From Mesomycoplasma ovipneumoniae (lineage in GTDB: Bacteria > Bacillota_I > Bacilli_A > Mycoplasmatales > Metamycoplasmataceae): a stretch of DNA of 64,000 nt. The DNA lies in the NCBI RefSeq assembly GCF_038095975.1, contig NZ_CP146003.1, positions 620,001 to 684,000 of the forward strand, in the 5' to 3' direction. Shown here piece after piece: positions 51,601-64,000 of this stretch. A program made the position numbers and the translations under genes. Position 1 is the stretch's first letter. Each line of letters starts with the position of its first letter. The notes under the pieces are model-generated. The model was not told the DNA's origin, searched no databases, and was given only the letters and a program-made list of their open reading frames with translations.

Positions 51601-54357
51601 AATTTCAAGCGAGTTTTTATCTATTTCATAAAGACCTTGTTTGTATAGGTCGGTAATATCAAATAAAATACGGGCACTATTTACTTTAGCACTAATTTTT
51701 CCTTCTTTAAAGTTAGCATTTGTAGCTTGTGTAACGTCACCATTTTTTGCTTTTAGACGGTATTTAAGTGTTGCGGTCTTACCATTATAAACACCTTTTG
51801 CATCAGCTAAAATGAAAGTAGCAATTACACGTTGCTCGTAAGAATTATCATAGCCAACTTCAATAATTGCACTCTGAGTGAAAAATGAAGACTGACTTGA
51901 GTCAAATTTGTTGTCAGCATCCCCAAATAAAATATTTCTTTCAGTAAGTACTTTGTTTGTATCTTGATTTAGTTCAACTTCTTTTGTAAGAACAATCGAA
52001 TTAATATTGTATTTTGAACCAATTTCAAGATTTTTTAGCTCAAAAGTTAAAGAATTATCATTATTTTGGCCGTTAGTATTAGTCTGATTTGCAAAAGCGG
52101 ACAAGAGTTTTGATGAGCCTGCAAGAGAATAGTAAATTTTTACTTTGTCATTTCCAATTGCCTTAATTGTCTCAGGGCTAAAAGTTACTTTTAGTTTGGC
52201 AGTTGTTTGTTCTTCTGTAGTATTTTCAATTTTAGTTAAAACCAAAGGAGCATGAACACCAAATATTTTCTGAGCCGGAGTTATTGTTTTTGAAACTGCT
52301 AGAATATCTGGATCACCTTTTGATGACTTATAGTCTTCAACTTCAATTTTTTCAATTAAATAGTTTTGTCCTTTTGCTAGTGAATTTATCTCTAAATTAG
52401 CAATTATTGAATTATTTTCAATAATTGCATCAATAGTTTTGGAAGTCCCGCCAGGTATTAGTTCTTTATAAGTTATTTTTGCTTTTTTTAGTGACTCTAG
52501 GATATTTTTAAAGGCAATATTAAGTTCAACTGCAGTGTCAGATTTGGTTGTATAGGTAATTGAACTAACAGCCGGACGAGTAGTTCAGGTTAGTTTATTT
52601 GTACTAATATTAGGACCAAAATTCAAAAATAATTTATTAACAAATTCGTTTGTTGAATCAGCAATTCCGACTGAGTCAATTAAATAATTAGTTCCGGGTT
52701 CAAGGTTAATTAAATCCCAACTAAGAACCAATTTATTACCATTAATACTAAAAGCTTGTGCCTGAGATTTAATTAAATTACTTGATCCAGCCACTTTAAA
52801 GTATAGAGTTGCAATTTTATCTTTAATAAAATCATCAACTGAATCAAGAATCATGCTAATGCGACTTTGATCTTCGCTAATTCGGTCAACAACAACTGAT
52901 TCAACCATTGCACTTGTTGCATTAGTAAAGAATTTTTTCTGTTTTTGGTCAAAATTCTGAGCAAAGAAAATTTGACTAGTCTGGGGCTGACCGTTTTCGT
53001 CAAAATTTGTGGCATTTTCAACAATTTCAAGTGATGAAATTGTAAAGTGTTTTTCTTTTGGTAAATTTTTTGCCAAGGAAAATAGTTTGTTTCCAACAAC
53101 ATGGGCTGAACTTGACAGCATTTTTGTTGGCTGGTCATCAGCAAAGAAATTAATTTTTACTTCTTTACCGTTTAACATTAATGATTGGTCATTAAATTTA
53201 ATATCAAAACTTGAGGTATTATTTGCATCAACAAAAGTTCTAATTCGAGCAATTTCGGGTGCTGAAATAAATGAAAGATTATTATTTGTTGAAATTGCCA
53301 AAGAGCCAGAGTTATTCCAAATTCGTGAAATTCAGAATTTGGTTCCCCCAGGAATTTGTTTTAAATCTAAATTAGCAAAAACTTTATTGTTTTGGACTAC
53401 TAAGCTAACATCATTTGCAACTCCAAACTGGAAATTATCTAGTTCGTCTTTGTAATAATATTCTAAATTAATTTTTTCATTTGGATTAATTTTAATATTT
53501 TTGTTTTCAAAAGCCAAAGAAATCTCAAGCAAAGCTGAATTTAGACCGTAGGCTTTTTGGCTAAGATTTAAAATTTTACCAGCAATTGGACTTGGGGCAA
53601 AATAACGATTAGCCAAAGGCGAAATTGCCAAATCAAAAAGCTGATCAGGATCATCAAAGTAATATTTTGTGCCAACAATTTCGTATTTTTGGTTGCGATC
53701 TAAATTTCTGAGCACAAAACTAGCTTGTTTTTGGTCATTTTTGGCAACAAGTTGTCCTTTTGCTTCTTGAATTTTATTTGAACCAATTTCTTTATAGTAC
53801 AAAATTAAATTAGCTGAATCAAGTAAATTTTGTGAGTCAAATAAATCAAGATCTAAAATTGTATCATTTTCAATATCATAATGACTAAATTTTTCAACTT
53901 GATTTTTTGTTGAAAAAAACTGCGAAGTTTTTGAAAAACTAAAATAATAACGCGGATTATTTGGGGCTACAAGTTGTAATTCATAAATTGAACCACCAAG
54001 CAAATTATCGGCATAAGTATGGAAAGTGTCAGTTTTTGGGTCATACTCGACTTTAGTTTTAACACTATAACGCGATTTTTGACTAATATAAACAAGTTCT
54101 AAATCAGCTTTTTTTGCCCAGTCAGTATCTTGTTTTGTTTTACCTTGGAGTTTAAAGCTAAAATCACCTGAATTAGGACTTACATTGTCAGCAACAAAAT
54201 TTTGGACATAAATTGTTTTTGGAGTAATTACTTTGGCAAGATAAGGCGAGAGCGAAACAATAGCACCGGTTAAAAAACCGCTGCTTGCAAGTAATTTTTT
54301 ACTAAGATGGTTGTTAATTGTTTTATTGTTTTGGTATTCTTGATTTGCTTTTTTCAT
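42700..54357 (-). CDS. Giant repeat-containing surface protein (3885 residues)
   Basis: The frame was followed codon by codon in the segments that look interrupted; only Trp-coding TGA occurs, so it is one 3885-residue gene. AAAGGAGATAATT precedes the ATG. The N-terminus (KKLLASSGFLTGAIVSLSPY) is a signal or anchor. Most of the protein consists of repeated units of about 110-160 residues, each ending in a motif like FELKNLEIGSKYNINSIVL or FNISNLEPGAIYEVTQIG, resembling fibronectin III-like or DUF1410-type beta domains. Gln/Thr/Ser-rich linkers separate them, and three carry polybasic Arg-x-Lys/Arg-Arg-Ser sites (near 48655, 50735 and 51550). The C-terminal 350 residues differ and are Pro/Tyr/Trp-rich. 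An extracellular host-contact role is inferred. Confidence 0.85.
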
Positions 54358-54412
54358 AATTATCTCCTTTAATTGGTTAAAATAAGCTTTTTACTTACGT
54401 TAAAAATAATAA

Positions 54413-57400
54413 TTAATAAGTAATTCTAAGTCAGGCTTTATCATGTGATACCCATGGGACAAAATAAGGGTTTTCTGCATCAACTTGGAGTCCATCATAG
54501 CCTTTTACTGGGAAGAGGTATTTGTGGCCTGGTTCAGTTCCACCATTAGGTCTAAAGACTTTATATTGTTGATTTTCAACATAATGATTAGCACCAACAT
54601 CATTCCTTAAAGCGGGATTTTGGGTAAAGTTTGGCGGTAAATAAGGGAAAACTAGTAGACCCATAAAATTTAAATTTGTACCAGGCTTCGGAAGTTCTCA
54701 TTCGGATCAATTAGGTGGAGCTAAATTTATTCAAAGAGTTTGGTCATTAACGTTAATATCATCTTGTAATTTGATAGGAACCCCATTTTTATTTCCAAAC
54801 AAATAGATTTTACCTGCCTGATCAACAAAAGCTGCATAAGAAACAGTTGGCAAGATTTCTTGGAGTTTTACACCTCGTTGAATTTTATTTTCTGGATTGT
54901 TGAATTGAATTTTTAGTCATTTTGCAGCTGGGTCATATTCAGCGAATTTTATACCAAAAGGGTGGCGAGTTTGTTTTTTAAAAAGATCATCAAGTCAATT
55001 ATCTATATTCTTGTTAGCATAAGGCACACTGTAAATTTGACCGGCTATATTATTAAGAGCTATAGCTGGATTATTTTGATTTCGAGGAATAAGAGTTCTA
55101 ACAGGTCCGGTTGGTCCGATAAAAAAAGTTTTACTATGGTCTACTTTGTGAGCAGCTTTGTCGTGAAAATCATTAAACATTTTTTGGAAAAGTGATCTTT
55201 CAAAAGCACCAATTACTAATCCGCGTTGAGTGTCTTTATTATATTGTCTAACTTCTGATCCATGCCAAACATTTCCGGATGGATTTGCCCAAAAGTTACC
55301 TCAATATGGATCTTCTTTTTGAATTATTGGCGAGGTCATAAATGTAAGATTTACATTGGCCGAAAAAACAGGTATTAATGGTTCGTAATCATTGTGTTGA
55401 TTTTCTGATTTTCATGTTGAATTTGGGTTCAATAATTTTGGATAAATGCTAATAATTTTTTTAGCAAAGGCTTGAGGATCTGTCCAGTGATAAGTGATTA
55501 TTAAACCAATTGTTGTTTTTGTATCTGAAACATCAACTTTTGCTAGCCTAATGGCATAAAATTTATCATTAATCGTGTTGACTTTTGGTTGTTGTCTTGG
55601 TTCTAAAGTTTTAGGGATCTGCTGGGTTAATTCAATATATTCTTTATTTGGATTAGTTAAGAGATTGCCAAATGGATTGGAAAGATCATAGTCATAACCT
55701 TTTACATCAAAATCAAGATTATAAATATCACTTAAATCTTGCCTAAAACTATTATAATTGGTGGCACGACTTATTCCAGCATCATTCGATCCATCAACTT
55801 TATATAAAGCTTGTCGAGTTGGCGTTGTTGAATCTCTAATTAAGGTTTTTTGAGTTTCAAAGAAAATATTAGCCGATAATTCGACTCATTTATCTAAATC
55901 ACTTACCCCTCTAATTTGAGCTCTAGTAAATCGATCTTTTAATGGTGCTAAAAGTTTTTTTGGATCTTCAAATTCCATTTCAACATAAGCACCAATTTGA
56001 TTTAGTGGCTTAATTTCAGATTTTTTGAGCAAAATTCTGTTTGTATATTTGGCAAAATCATCAAGTTCGATTGTTTGAATTCTTGATACTTCTTGGTTTT
56101 GCAAAGAAGAAGAAGAAGAATAGGCTTCTCTATTTCTATTACTATTGGTTGTTTGATTGGTATTAATATTAGTTATAAGTTTAGAAAATTCTGATGCTTC
56201 TCGGCTTTCATTGTCTTTGAAGTATTTATACTGAATAGCAATACGCATTTTGTAATATCTTAGCCAAGATGCATCACCTTTAAGAGTAAAAGCAAAATAA
56301 CGACGATAAGCTGGTGGGGTTGTGTTGGATGTTTTAAATACGTCTGAATTATATTTTTGTAAAACTTGAATTGTGTCGAGTTGTGCTCTGTGATTTCCTA
56401 GGCTTTCTAAACGTTGAGTAATAGCTTGTCTTATCGCGGCACCCTGACTTCGAAGCTCAGCTTCATAATTCGATTTATTTTGGGCGGTTGCAAGTTCTTT
56501 GATCAACTTAATCCGAATTTCATCTTGTTTTTGAAAGTTTGCTATATCGTTTTCAATTATTTGAATTTGTTTGTCAGTTTCAGCTTGTTGAATTAAAAGT
56601 CGTTGTAGCTCAGGCCCTTCTTCATATTCAGTTGGTGGACCAGCTAGCTCACGTGGATTATATAATTCAACTAAAGAACCTGTATTATTTGGTTCGTATC
56701 TTGCAACTTGTTCTCATCTACTAGCGTCAATATTATTATTCTGTAGATCTTTATCCTCGCTCCCCTCAAGAATTAATTTTCAATCCTTCATTGATGCCTC
56801 ATCAATTGCTCGATAAGGATCATCAAAGGCAAAGTAAATGGTTTGTTCAAAAGTGTCTTCTTTTCCTGAATGATTGTAGAAATTAGTAATTCCGGCCTTT
56901 ACTAATGGAGGTTGAGCTAACTGAGTTGTAAACTCAAGATTATTTTTGTTAGGAGTAGTAGTTTGGGTATCATCAAGATTTAAAGTAATTTGACTTGAAA
57001 CATCAGCATCAACTGTTTTAATTTGACTAATTTTATAAGTTGTTGAAGGATAAAGATTTTGGTCATTAGCATCGGTTACTTCTTTATTACTTAGATTTGC
57101 AACAAGCGCTTTTTTGCTGCTATTGTATGTAACATTAAATTCGTATTCTTTTTCGGCTGCATTGTCGCCTGATGTTAATGGCTTACCTGCAGGGTCAAGT
57201 GCTTTAAATTTAACTTTAATTCTTTTATTATTTAGTGATCACATTTGAACTGGATCTAAATTTAGAGTTAAATTTTCAGGAGCATATTCAGGCTTAGGAC
57301 TAGTACCTATGGTACCATAATTTCTAGGGGCTTGGGTTAAAATAATTCTTTCAGGTGAAAGCTCGGTAAAAGGAGTTTTGAATATTTTTTCACTTGTACT

Positions 57401-60400
57401 AGCATCTTGTTGAGCTGATCCAGGTTGCTCCAATTTAAGTCTGTAATTTTGCTCACCAAAAGGAATTTCAAGATCTTGACCTTGAAGTTTTAAAATTTTG
57501 TACTCAACATTTGGAACTAAATTATCTAAATCATATTCGATTTCAAATCTTGATTTATCTTGAAATCTTGTAACTTGTGATTGAGTAATTAAAGTAATTG
57601 GAATTTTACTTGCTGTTTGTTGGTTTGGATCAGGTTGGATAGATAAAACAATTAGATTATTAACAACTCGCTCAAAGTTTGCTGGATCACCTTTTAATCT
57701 AATTGTTAATTTTGCACTTGTATCTTTAAGTTCAGAAACAACCAGAGATTCAATAACGGTTGGAATAATAACTTCTGATTCCAATTTAGGAGCATAATCT
57801 AAATTATATTGCCTTTCAGGAACAGCAACTACAATATCCTCAGGTCTTCTACCTTTAAGATCAGTATCTCTTGAAACACTTTTGAGTGTAAATTCAAAGC
57901 CAATTTTGGTTCCTGGTTGGATTTGTGGAGCATTTTGAGCTAAGTCAATATCAACTTTATAAGGTGTTGCTGTTTTTGTCGTATCTTTTTGTACTTGTAG
58001 ACTAGGAATTGTGGCTACATCAGTATTATCATTTTTGTTTTTAATTTTAACTTCAAATGTTGCACCGTCTAAAAATGAATTATCATTATCAAAATAAAGA
58101 CTTACATTTCCAAAAACTTTTGAACCATCCTCTTTTGTAGGGTTAAGTCCCGCTGAAATTTGAGCAGAAGCTGCACTTCCAGTATTTCCCGGGGTTGTAG
58201 TTCCAGTAGTTCCAGTAGTTCCAGTTTTTAAGTCAGTAACTTCTAAGTCAGCAAGGAAAATTTTTTGAACTGTTGGAGTAAATTTTAGTGTTCTTGAACT
58301 AGCTAAATTATCAATTTTAACTCCACCAATTTCAAAATTTTTAATATCGTAAGTATGGAATCTATCGAGATTATTTAATTTAAAAGTAACTCTTCCAACT
58401 GCTGGGTCATATTGTTTTTGGGAAATAAAACTAATTTCATTATCTGTTGAAGTTCCAGGAGCAGTACCTGCTGGCGCAGCATCTGAACGGATAATAGTAA
58501 TTGTTGCAAAGCTTCTTGGAATTTGTAAAAAATGTTTATTAAAATTAAATTCTAGCGTTGCTGATCTTCCGTCAGCATCTGTATTATCATCTTGAGAAAA
58601 ATTAGTTCTCTCTTCATACTCAAACTGAGCTTTAGTTTCAAAAAATGGAATTTTTTGATCTCTAGGGGCATTTTCGACCTCAACTGAGTCAAATTTGGCA
58701 ACTTCCATTTGGCCTGCACCTAAAGTTGTTGGATTAACTGTGTTTTGGGTATCAACTGTTTTAATTCTTAAATTACGATTTGAAGTTGATAGTCTACCCG
58801 GCCCTGGAGCTGGTGAGGTAGGTTCTTTAATTGTAAATTTAGTAATTTCGTAAGTTTTATTTGGGGCTAAACTAGCTTGGGCTCTAGTGTCTTTTGAACT
58901 AGTATTATCAATTGTTACACGTGAAATTGGACCATCAGGAATAAAACTAAATTTAGTTACTGAAGGAGTTGCAGCTCTACTTGACCCTCCAGCTGTTTGG
59001 TCAAGTTTTTCGGTAATTTCAAGTTCAACTTTGTGTTTGTTTCTTCAAAGATATTCATCTTTTTCGTCAAATTGGAAAATAACATTTGCTGCAGTATCTT
59101 GATAGGCTCCAACTTGAGAAAAATTAGTAAGTCAAGCTTTTTTACCTGGAGTTGTAAACTGAGTTTTGTCAACTCTTGTAGTTTTATACTCAGAGAGTTC
59201 AATTTTTTGGTCTTTATAAGCAAAAAATTCAATATTATAAAGTGAAGCTTTATTTAAATTAGTTTCAAAGGTAGCAACATAAAAATGTGAGTTGCCTATT
59301 CCATTTCCTGAATCTGTTAATTTTTTAATTGAACTAGCTTTTCTTATTTGTTCATATTTTTTAAGAGATTCATTATATAGTTGTACTCTAAAATTATTTT
59401 TATCAATGCCACGATCTGATAGATCTTCTGAAGAAATAAAGTATGCATAAATTGTTGTATCAATTCCTGAAAACTTATCTTTTTCTTCAACATAAATTAG
59501 CTGATCATACAAGGCAATTGGACTTGTTTGAATGATTGAAGTTTCGTTAATTCTTTTATTGTTTTGTGTTCTATCAGTATCAAAAGTCGCTAAAGAATTA
59601 TAATTTGAGTTAAAATCAACAAGATTTGGGGTTGAAGTTGCAACACTTCGTTTTGCCCGACCAGAAGTTGAGCTTGGCTTTTGAACTAGTTCAACTTTTG
59701 TGATTTTATAATTATAAGTTTCAAATAACTTGTTTTGATCAATTCTCCTAAAATCAGTAGAAATATTACTATTACTTTCGGGATTATTAACTTTAGCATT
59801 AAGCGTATTTGTTTGGTTATCAACTCTCAGTGTTGTTTTAGCCTCAGGAATGATAAGTTTTTTTTGGGCTGCGTCAGTATAATTATCTGTAAGCTCAACG
59901 CTAACAGTTGAGTCAGAATTAATTATTCCATTAACACTTGCGACTGTTGTGTTTGGGCTTGTCTTATCAATCCGTTGGTAAGAAACTCTAACGGTATAAT
60001 TTTCTAAATATTGGGCAACTTGATCATCAAGGGTAATATTAACATTAGCTGTTTTTTTGCTTGAATTGTAATTTGATTCAATTTTTTTAACACTAAAGCT
60101 TGTTGGGGTTGTTCGAAATAGTTTGTCTTCGTATTTAACTGACTGATCATCAAAGGCAATTACTTGTTCAGCATTGTTATTATCTGCATAATTAACTGAA
60201 ACAATTTGGTAATAATTTAGTGTTTTTAAATTATTTGCCCTAAAAGTATATTGCGAAGTACTTGAGCCTGCTGCAGGACGACCAATTAAGTCTGCCTTAT
60301 GTCCTTGACCATCGGTAATATCAATATAATGTAATTTAATTGTTGGTGATTGAGCATCTAATAATAAAGTTGAATTTAATGTAATTCTTAATTCAGCATT

Positions 60401-63400
60401 AGCTCCTGAAAGATTAACTTTTTCTACTGCACTAATAAATGAAGCTGTATCAAAAGTAGTCTTAACTGCAGGAGCTGGGACAGAAGCAGGTGTTGTTGGA
60501 TCTTGAAGCGGACTTGTTGAGATATTTACATTTAAAAAGTTAGTATTAGCAAGAGTTGCTGGAGAATCAGCAGGAGCAGCCGGAGAAGCCGCGGCACCCG
60601 CAGGGACTGGGGCTCGAGAACTATCTTGGAATTGGCTAGCACCAGAAGAAGAACTGTCAAAAACACTAAGACTACGACGAGAACGAGCCAAAGGAACAAG
60701 ATTTGAAGACTGACTTGCTGAGTGTGTTCTTGTTGAATCAGTTGAAGTTATTGTGTTTAGCGGGAAATATTTAACTACTTTTTGGTTTGAATCAACATCA
60801 GGAATAAATTCAAGTTTTGAAATTTCAAAACGACTTCCTACAGGAACCTTAGCCGCTAAATTATCTTTATTAATTCGAAAGACAGCAAGACCATCTTGGT
60901 CAACAGTTGTCTCAACACTAAGATCAGGATCGTCGGCACCTGCGGCTTGGAATTTTTTAAATGTTAGTCTAACTTTATTGTTAACTAAAAATCAGTTTTT
61001 ATTAATATCAAAAACCATTCTTAGAACCGCACCATGGCGTTTAAATTCAGTTTGGGCAATATAATTAGGAGTAACGTCCCGGGCAGTTGTTGCAAATTCT
61101 TTTTGGTCTTCAGTTAGACTATTTAAAAATCCAAGGCGAACGCCGTTGACAAAAATATCAACAATTGAATAAACTGTATATTTTTCTAAGTCTTCTAATA
61201 AAAATTTAACAGTAGCTTCATTTGCCGCTTCATCAAAACTAATTTGGGCACCTGCCTGAGAAATTGCACCTGTACGATTTGACTTTACAACTAATTTTAT
61301 GTCTGATTCTGCACTGGCAGCTTTAGATCCACTACCAACATAATCTTTGAAAAATTGTTTTGGATCTTTAATTTTAAGCTCAATACCAGCTTGAGTGTCA
61401 GTTAAATTAGTTTGCTCTAGGGTTAATTGAGGCTGAGTTGTTGTTAGTTTTTGCTCAAGTAAAGTCTTGTCAATTTTAATTTCAGAAATTAAAGACTTTG
61501 TTGAAAAGAATTTTTTCTGTTTGTCTTCAACTTCAGTTTTGTCAAATACTACATTAATATTGTTTGCAACTGGACTTGCATCAGGAGCTTGACGGCGAGT
61601 ACGCCGACCAAGTGAACGAGTACTGCGAGTTAGTACTTTTTTAGATAATTTTAAGCCTTTAACTTCATAAGTACTTGCCTCATCAAGATTTTCGATTGTA
61701 AATACAGCCTGATTATTTGAAACAGTAACTTTGCTTGATTTTTTGACTTCGGTGTCTTTAGTTTTTAGAACATATTCAAGTTCAGCTTTAAATTGATCAT
61801 TTAAAATATCATCATTAACTGAGTCAAAAAAGACTGTAAGTTCAACACTTGTTTCTGAGACATCAACATAAGAAATATTTTTAACACTAACAGTGGTTAA
61901 TTGAGTTACAAATGTCTTAGGATCACTAGCTATTTTTGCTGCAAAAGGAATTGAATAAATACCATTTGGCCGAACAACAGAAATTGAACTAACTTCATAT
62001 TTTGTTAGTTTTTCTAGATTATTATTAAATTGAAATTCAACTGAAGCAGAAGTCTTAGGAGTTTGGCCAGCAACTGAATTTTCGGCTTTAATTTTTGCTG
62101 AAGCCAGTACTATTTTTCCAGTTAGTTTGTTAATTAATGTTAATGTTGCAAGTTGGTCATTTTTTAGTTTTAGTATTTCATTATTTGAGTTAGAAAATTC
62201 AACTTTAATTTTTGCTGACTGTTGTTTGTCAATTCTGTTTGTAGAATCTGCTGGATTAAATACAATACTTGAGACAACAACGTCAGTTGCAAATTTTAGA
62301 GTTTTTTGGTTTGACTCAGCTGTAATTTCAGCTGATTTTGCTTTAGCATCACTTTCTAGAAAATCATTAACTATTTTAAATTTAGGACCGCTTTGAGTAT
62401 TTTCGGCATTTGTTTTTACATCAGATTTGTTGGCTAAAGTTAAAGTGGCAATTTTAAAGTCTCTACCTTCAGCAAGATTGTCAAAAGTAATTTCAGCTCT
62501 TAGCCGTCCGTCGTCTAGTCTTTTAATTTGAACTGTTTTTTTAGTGGTTGTTTGACTTTGAGCCAGAGCATCAACGGTAACCAGTTGGGCAACAGGATCA
62601 CCGTCTGGAGTTATTTCCACTTCAATTTGCTTATCTGCTAAATAAGAGTCTCTAATTGGGTCAAAATAAATTTCGGCCTTAACAGAGTTTTGTTTAATAT
62701 CTGAATAGACAAGATTTTTAACTTCAATGCTGTCAACATTTACAACAAAACTTTTAGTACTATCTTCTTTAAAATTATTGTTGTCTTTGTAAATTAAATA
62801 ATCAGGACGAGAATAGTCATTTACTGAAACCAGTTCGTATTTTACTGCTCGGTCAAGATTTGAAAAAGTAAATTCTGCTTCAACTTGACCGGTTTGATCT
62901 GCTTCAGATGCTGTTGCACTTGAGGCTACAATTGCGTTAGTTTCGGTGTTTTTTATTAAAAGGGTTAGCTGTTTTGACTGACCTGAAACTTTTTGTAACA
63001 ATAATTTTTGGGCATCAGCAAAAGTTAGCTTTACTTCAACAGTCTCTTCTTTATTTGAAGTTACGCTAAAAGTTTTTAGCTCAGGAGATGAGTAGAATTT
63101 TTCGGACTGGATACTTGTTTTTTCAAGATCTAGGCTGTAATTATCAACACTTTTTTGGAATAAAAAGCCAACAGAAGTCTGAATATTTTTATTTTTTGTC
63201 TCGTTAGTAATACTTAAAATTGAATATTCTGAACCAGCCTCAACTTCTTTGTCGAAATTTAATTTTAGTACTAAATTTGAATCAACAGTCCCACTTGCCT
63301 CAACAGTTTTATTATCTTTTGAATTTTGAAGAACAACTTTGATTGTGTCCCCGCTCAAAAAAGTATCACTAACTGGGTCAAATGATAATTCGACTGCGAT

Positions 63401-64000
63401 ATTTTTATGAGTCTGCTGAGTTTGGACTACTTTGATAATTTTTGCTGTACTTGCCACGGTAGCAAAATTACGCTGTGCGGCAGATTCTTCTTTTAGTGAC
63501 TCACTAAATTCAATTTTTTGACCGTCAAGCAAAATCTCACTAACTGTATAGTGGCTTAATTTGTCAAGATTTTGAACATTAAATTCAACTTTGTTAAGGC
63601 CGTCTTCATATTTTATCTCTTCAGCCTGAGCTGAGGCAACCGTTCCGGTTGCGTTATTTTTAAGGAAAATAACAGCTTTTTTTAGTGAAGAATTTGCTCT
63701 TTTATTATAGTCTGGATCTTTTGTGGTAAAATTAACAGTCAATTTTGCACTATCTTGAGTAGGCTGGGCTGAAATTGAAGCTATATCACTAAGAGTATAA
63801 AAATAAGGTAAATTATCAGTTTCTTGTTGGTTTAGGTCAATAAATTTATACTCTAAATTATTAAAAGCCTCATCTTGGTTTGGGGCTGGATCTAATTTGA
63901 AAAAAGTATATTTTTTCCCAGGACTAAGATTTTCTAATTTAACTGAAAGAATATTGTTTGTAAGGACTGAATAATTAGAGCTTGAATTTGTATCTAATGG
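54413..64000 (-). CDS. Giant repeat-containing surface protein, second paralogue (5' end outside window)
   Basis: At least 3195 residues; the frame is open to the window edge, and interrupted-looking stretches contain only TGA (Trp). Domain plan is the same as in the neighbouring giant: repeated units ending in motifs such as FNVQNLDKLSHYTVSEILL and FTFSNLDRAVKYELVSV, with Ser/Pro/Ala-rich linkers holding polybasic sites (near 59650, 60680 and 61600). The C-terminal 900 residues differ: a Gln/Glu-rich, probably helical segment around 56400-56640, then a Trp/Tyr/Pro-rich end finishing SHDKAWLRITY. It is followed after 55 bases by the next giant gene and is probably cotranscribed. Signal peptide and start lie beyond 64000. 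Confidence 0.82.

Noticed and set aside
42700..54357. Reading the giant region as many short separate genes
   Set aside because: All pieces share one frame and the gaps between them contain only TGA, which is Trp in mycoplasmas. A single gene is the simpler reading.

Overview
The window comes from a mycoplasma. Reading frames run through TGA as tryptophan, the DNA is very AT-rich, and lipoboxes, homopolymer tracts and P97/P102-type adhesin paralogues are present. This points to the Mesomycoplasma hyopneumoniae/ovipneumoniae/dispar/flocculare/conjunctivae group; the species cannot be fixed from the sequence alone. Many apparent short ORFs join into long genes once TGA is read as Trp, and coordinates below follow that code.

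Layout. 1-1000: non-coding, with a dispersed RNA-encoding repeat. 1037-10348 (+): a carbohydrate-type ABC transporter operon with a large lipoprotein, two MalFG-type permeases (the first fused to a roughly 570-residue coiled coil), a MalK-type ATPase and three small membrane proteins. 10988-16877 (-): a P97-like/P102-like adhesin pair behind a 17-base homopolymer. 16951-19487: an hsdS fragment and an IS3-family element between outward-facing copies of the dispersed repeat. 19488-25772: two immunoglobulin-blocking (MIB-type) surface proteins in mirror image around a second IS3 copy, plus the 3' stub of a third. 25899-31167: housekeeping genes (metK, an ABC ATPase, two azoreductase-like flavoproteins, rpmE, a Dps-like protein, an RluD-type pseudouridine synthase). 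31195-34417: a third IS3 copy inside another dispersed repeat, then a frameshifted exported protein. 34534-34716: tRNA-Leu and tRNA-Ser. 35158-38570 (-): a type II restriction-modification operon with a beta-class methylase, a Dam-family methylase and a candidate AlwI-like nuclease. 38912-42530: wreckage, namely an IS256-family fragment, a twice-frameshifted hsdM/hsdS remnant, a fourth IS3 copy and a broken small gene. 42700-64000 (-): two tandem giant surface proteins, 3885 residues and at least 3195 residues, built from repeated beta-type domains; the second runs off the window.

The most unusual signal is a roughly 500-base dispersed element, five near-complete copies (A-E) plus fragments. 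On one strand each copy carries a poly-A tract, a -35/extended -10 promoter and usually a Shine-Dalgarno site with a four-codon micro-ORF, followed by three hairpins. Stem pairs change between copies while pairing is kept, which argues for a structured RNA under selection. The element has terminal inverted repeats and is a preferred neighbour or target of the IS3 element. Much of the rest of the window is surface-exposed or potentially phase-variable, so it reads as a host-interaction and genome-plasticity region.
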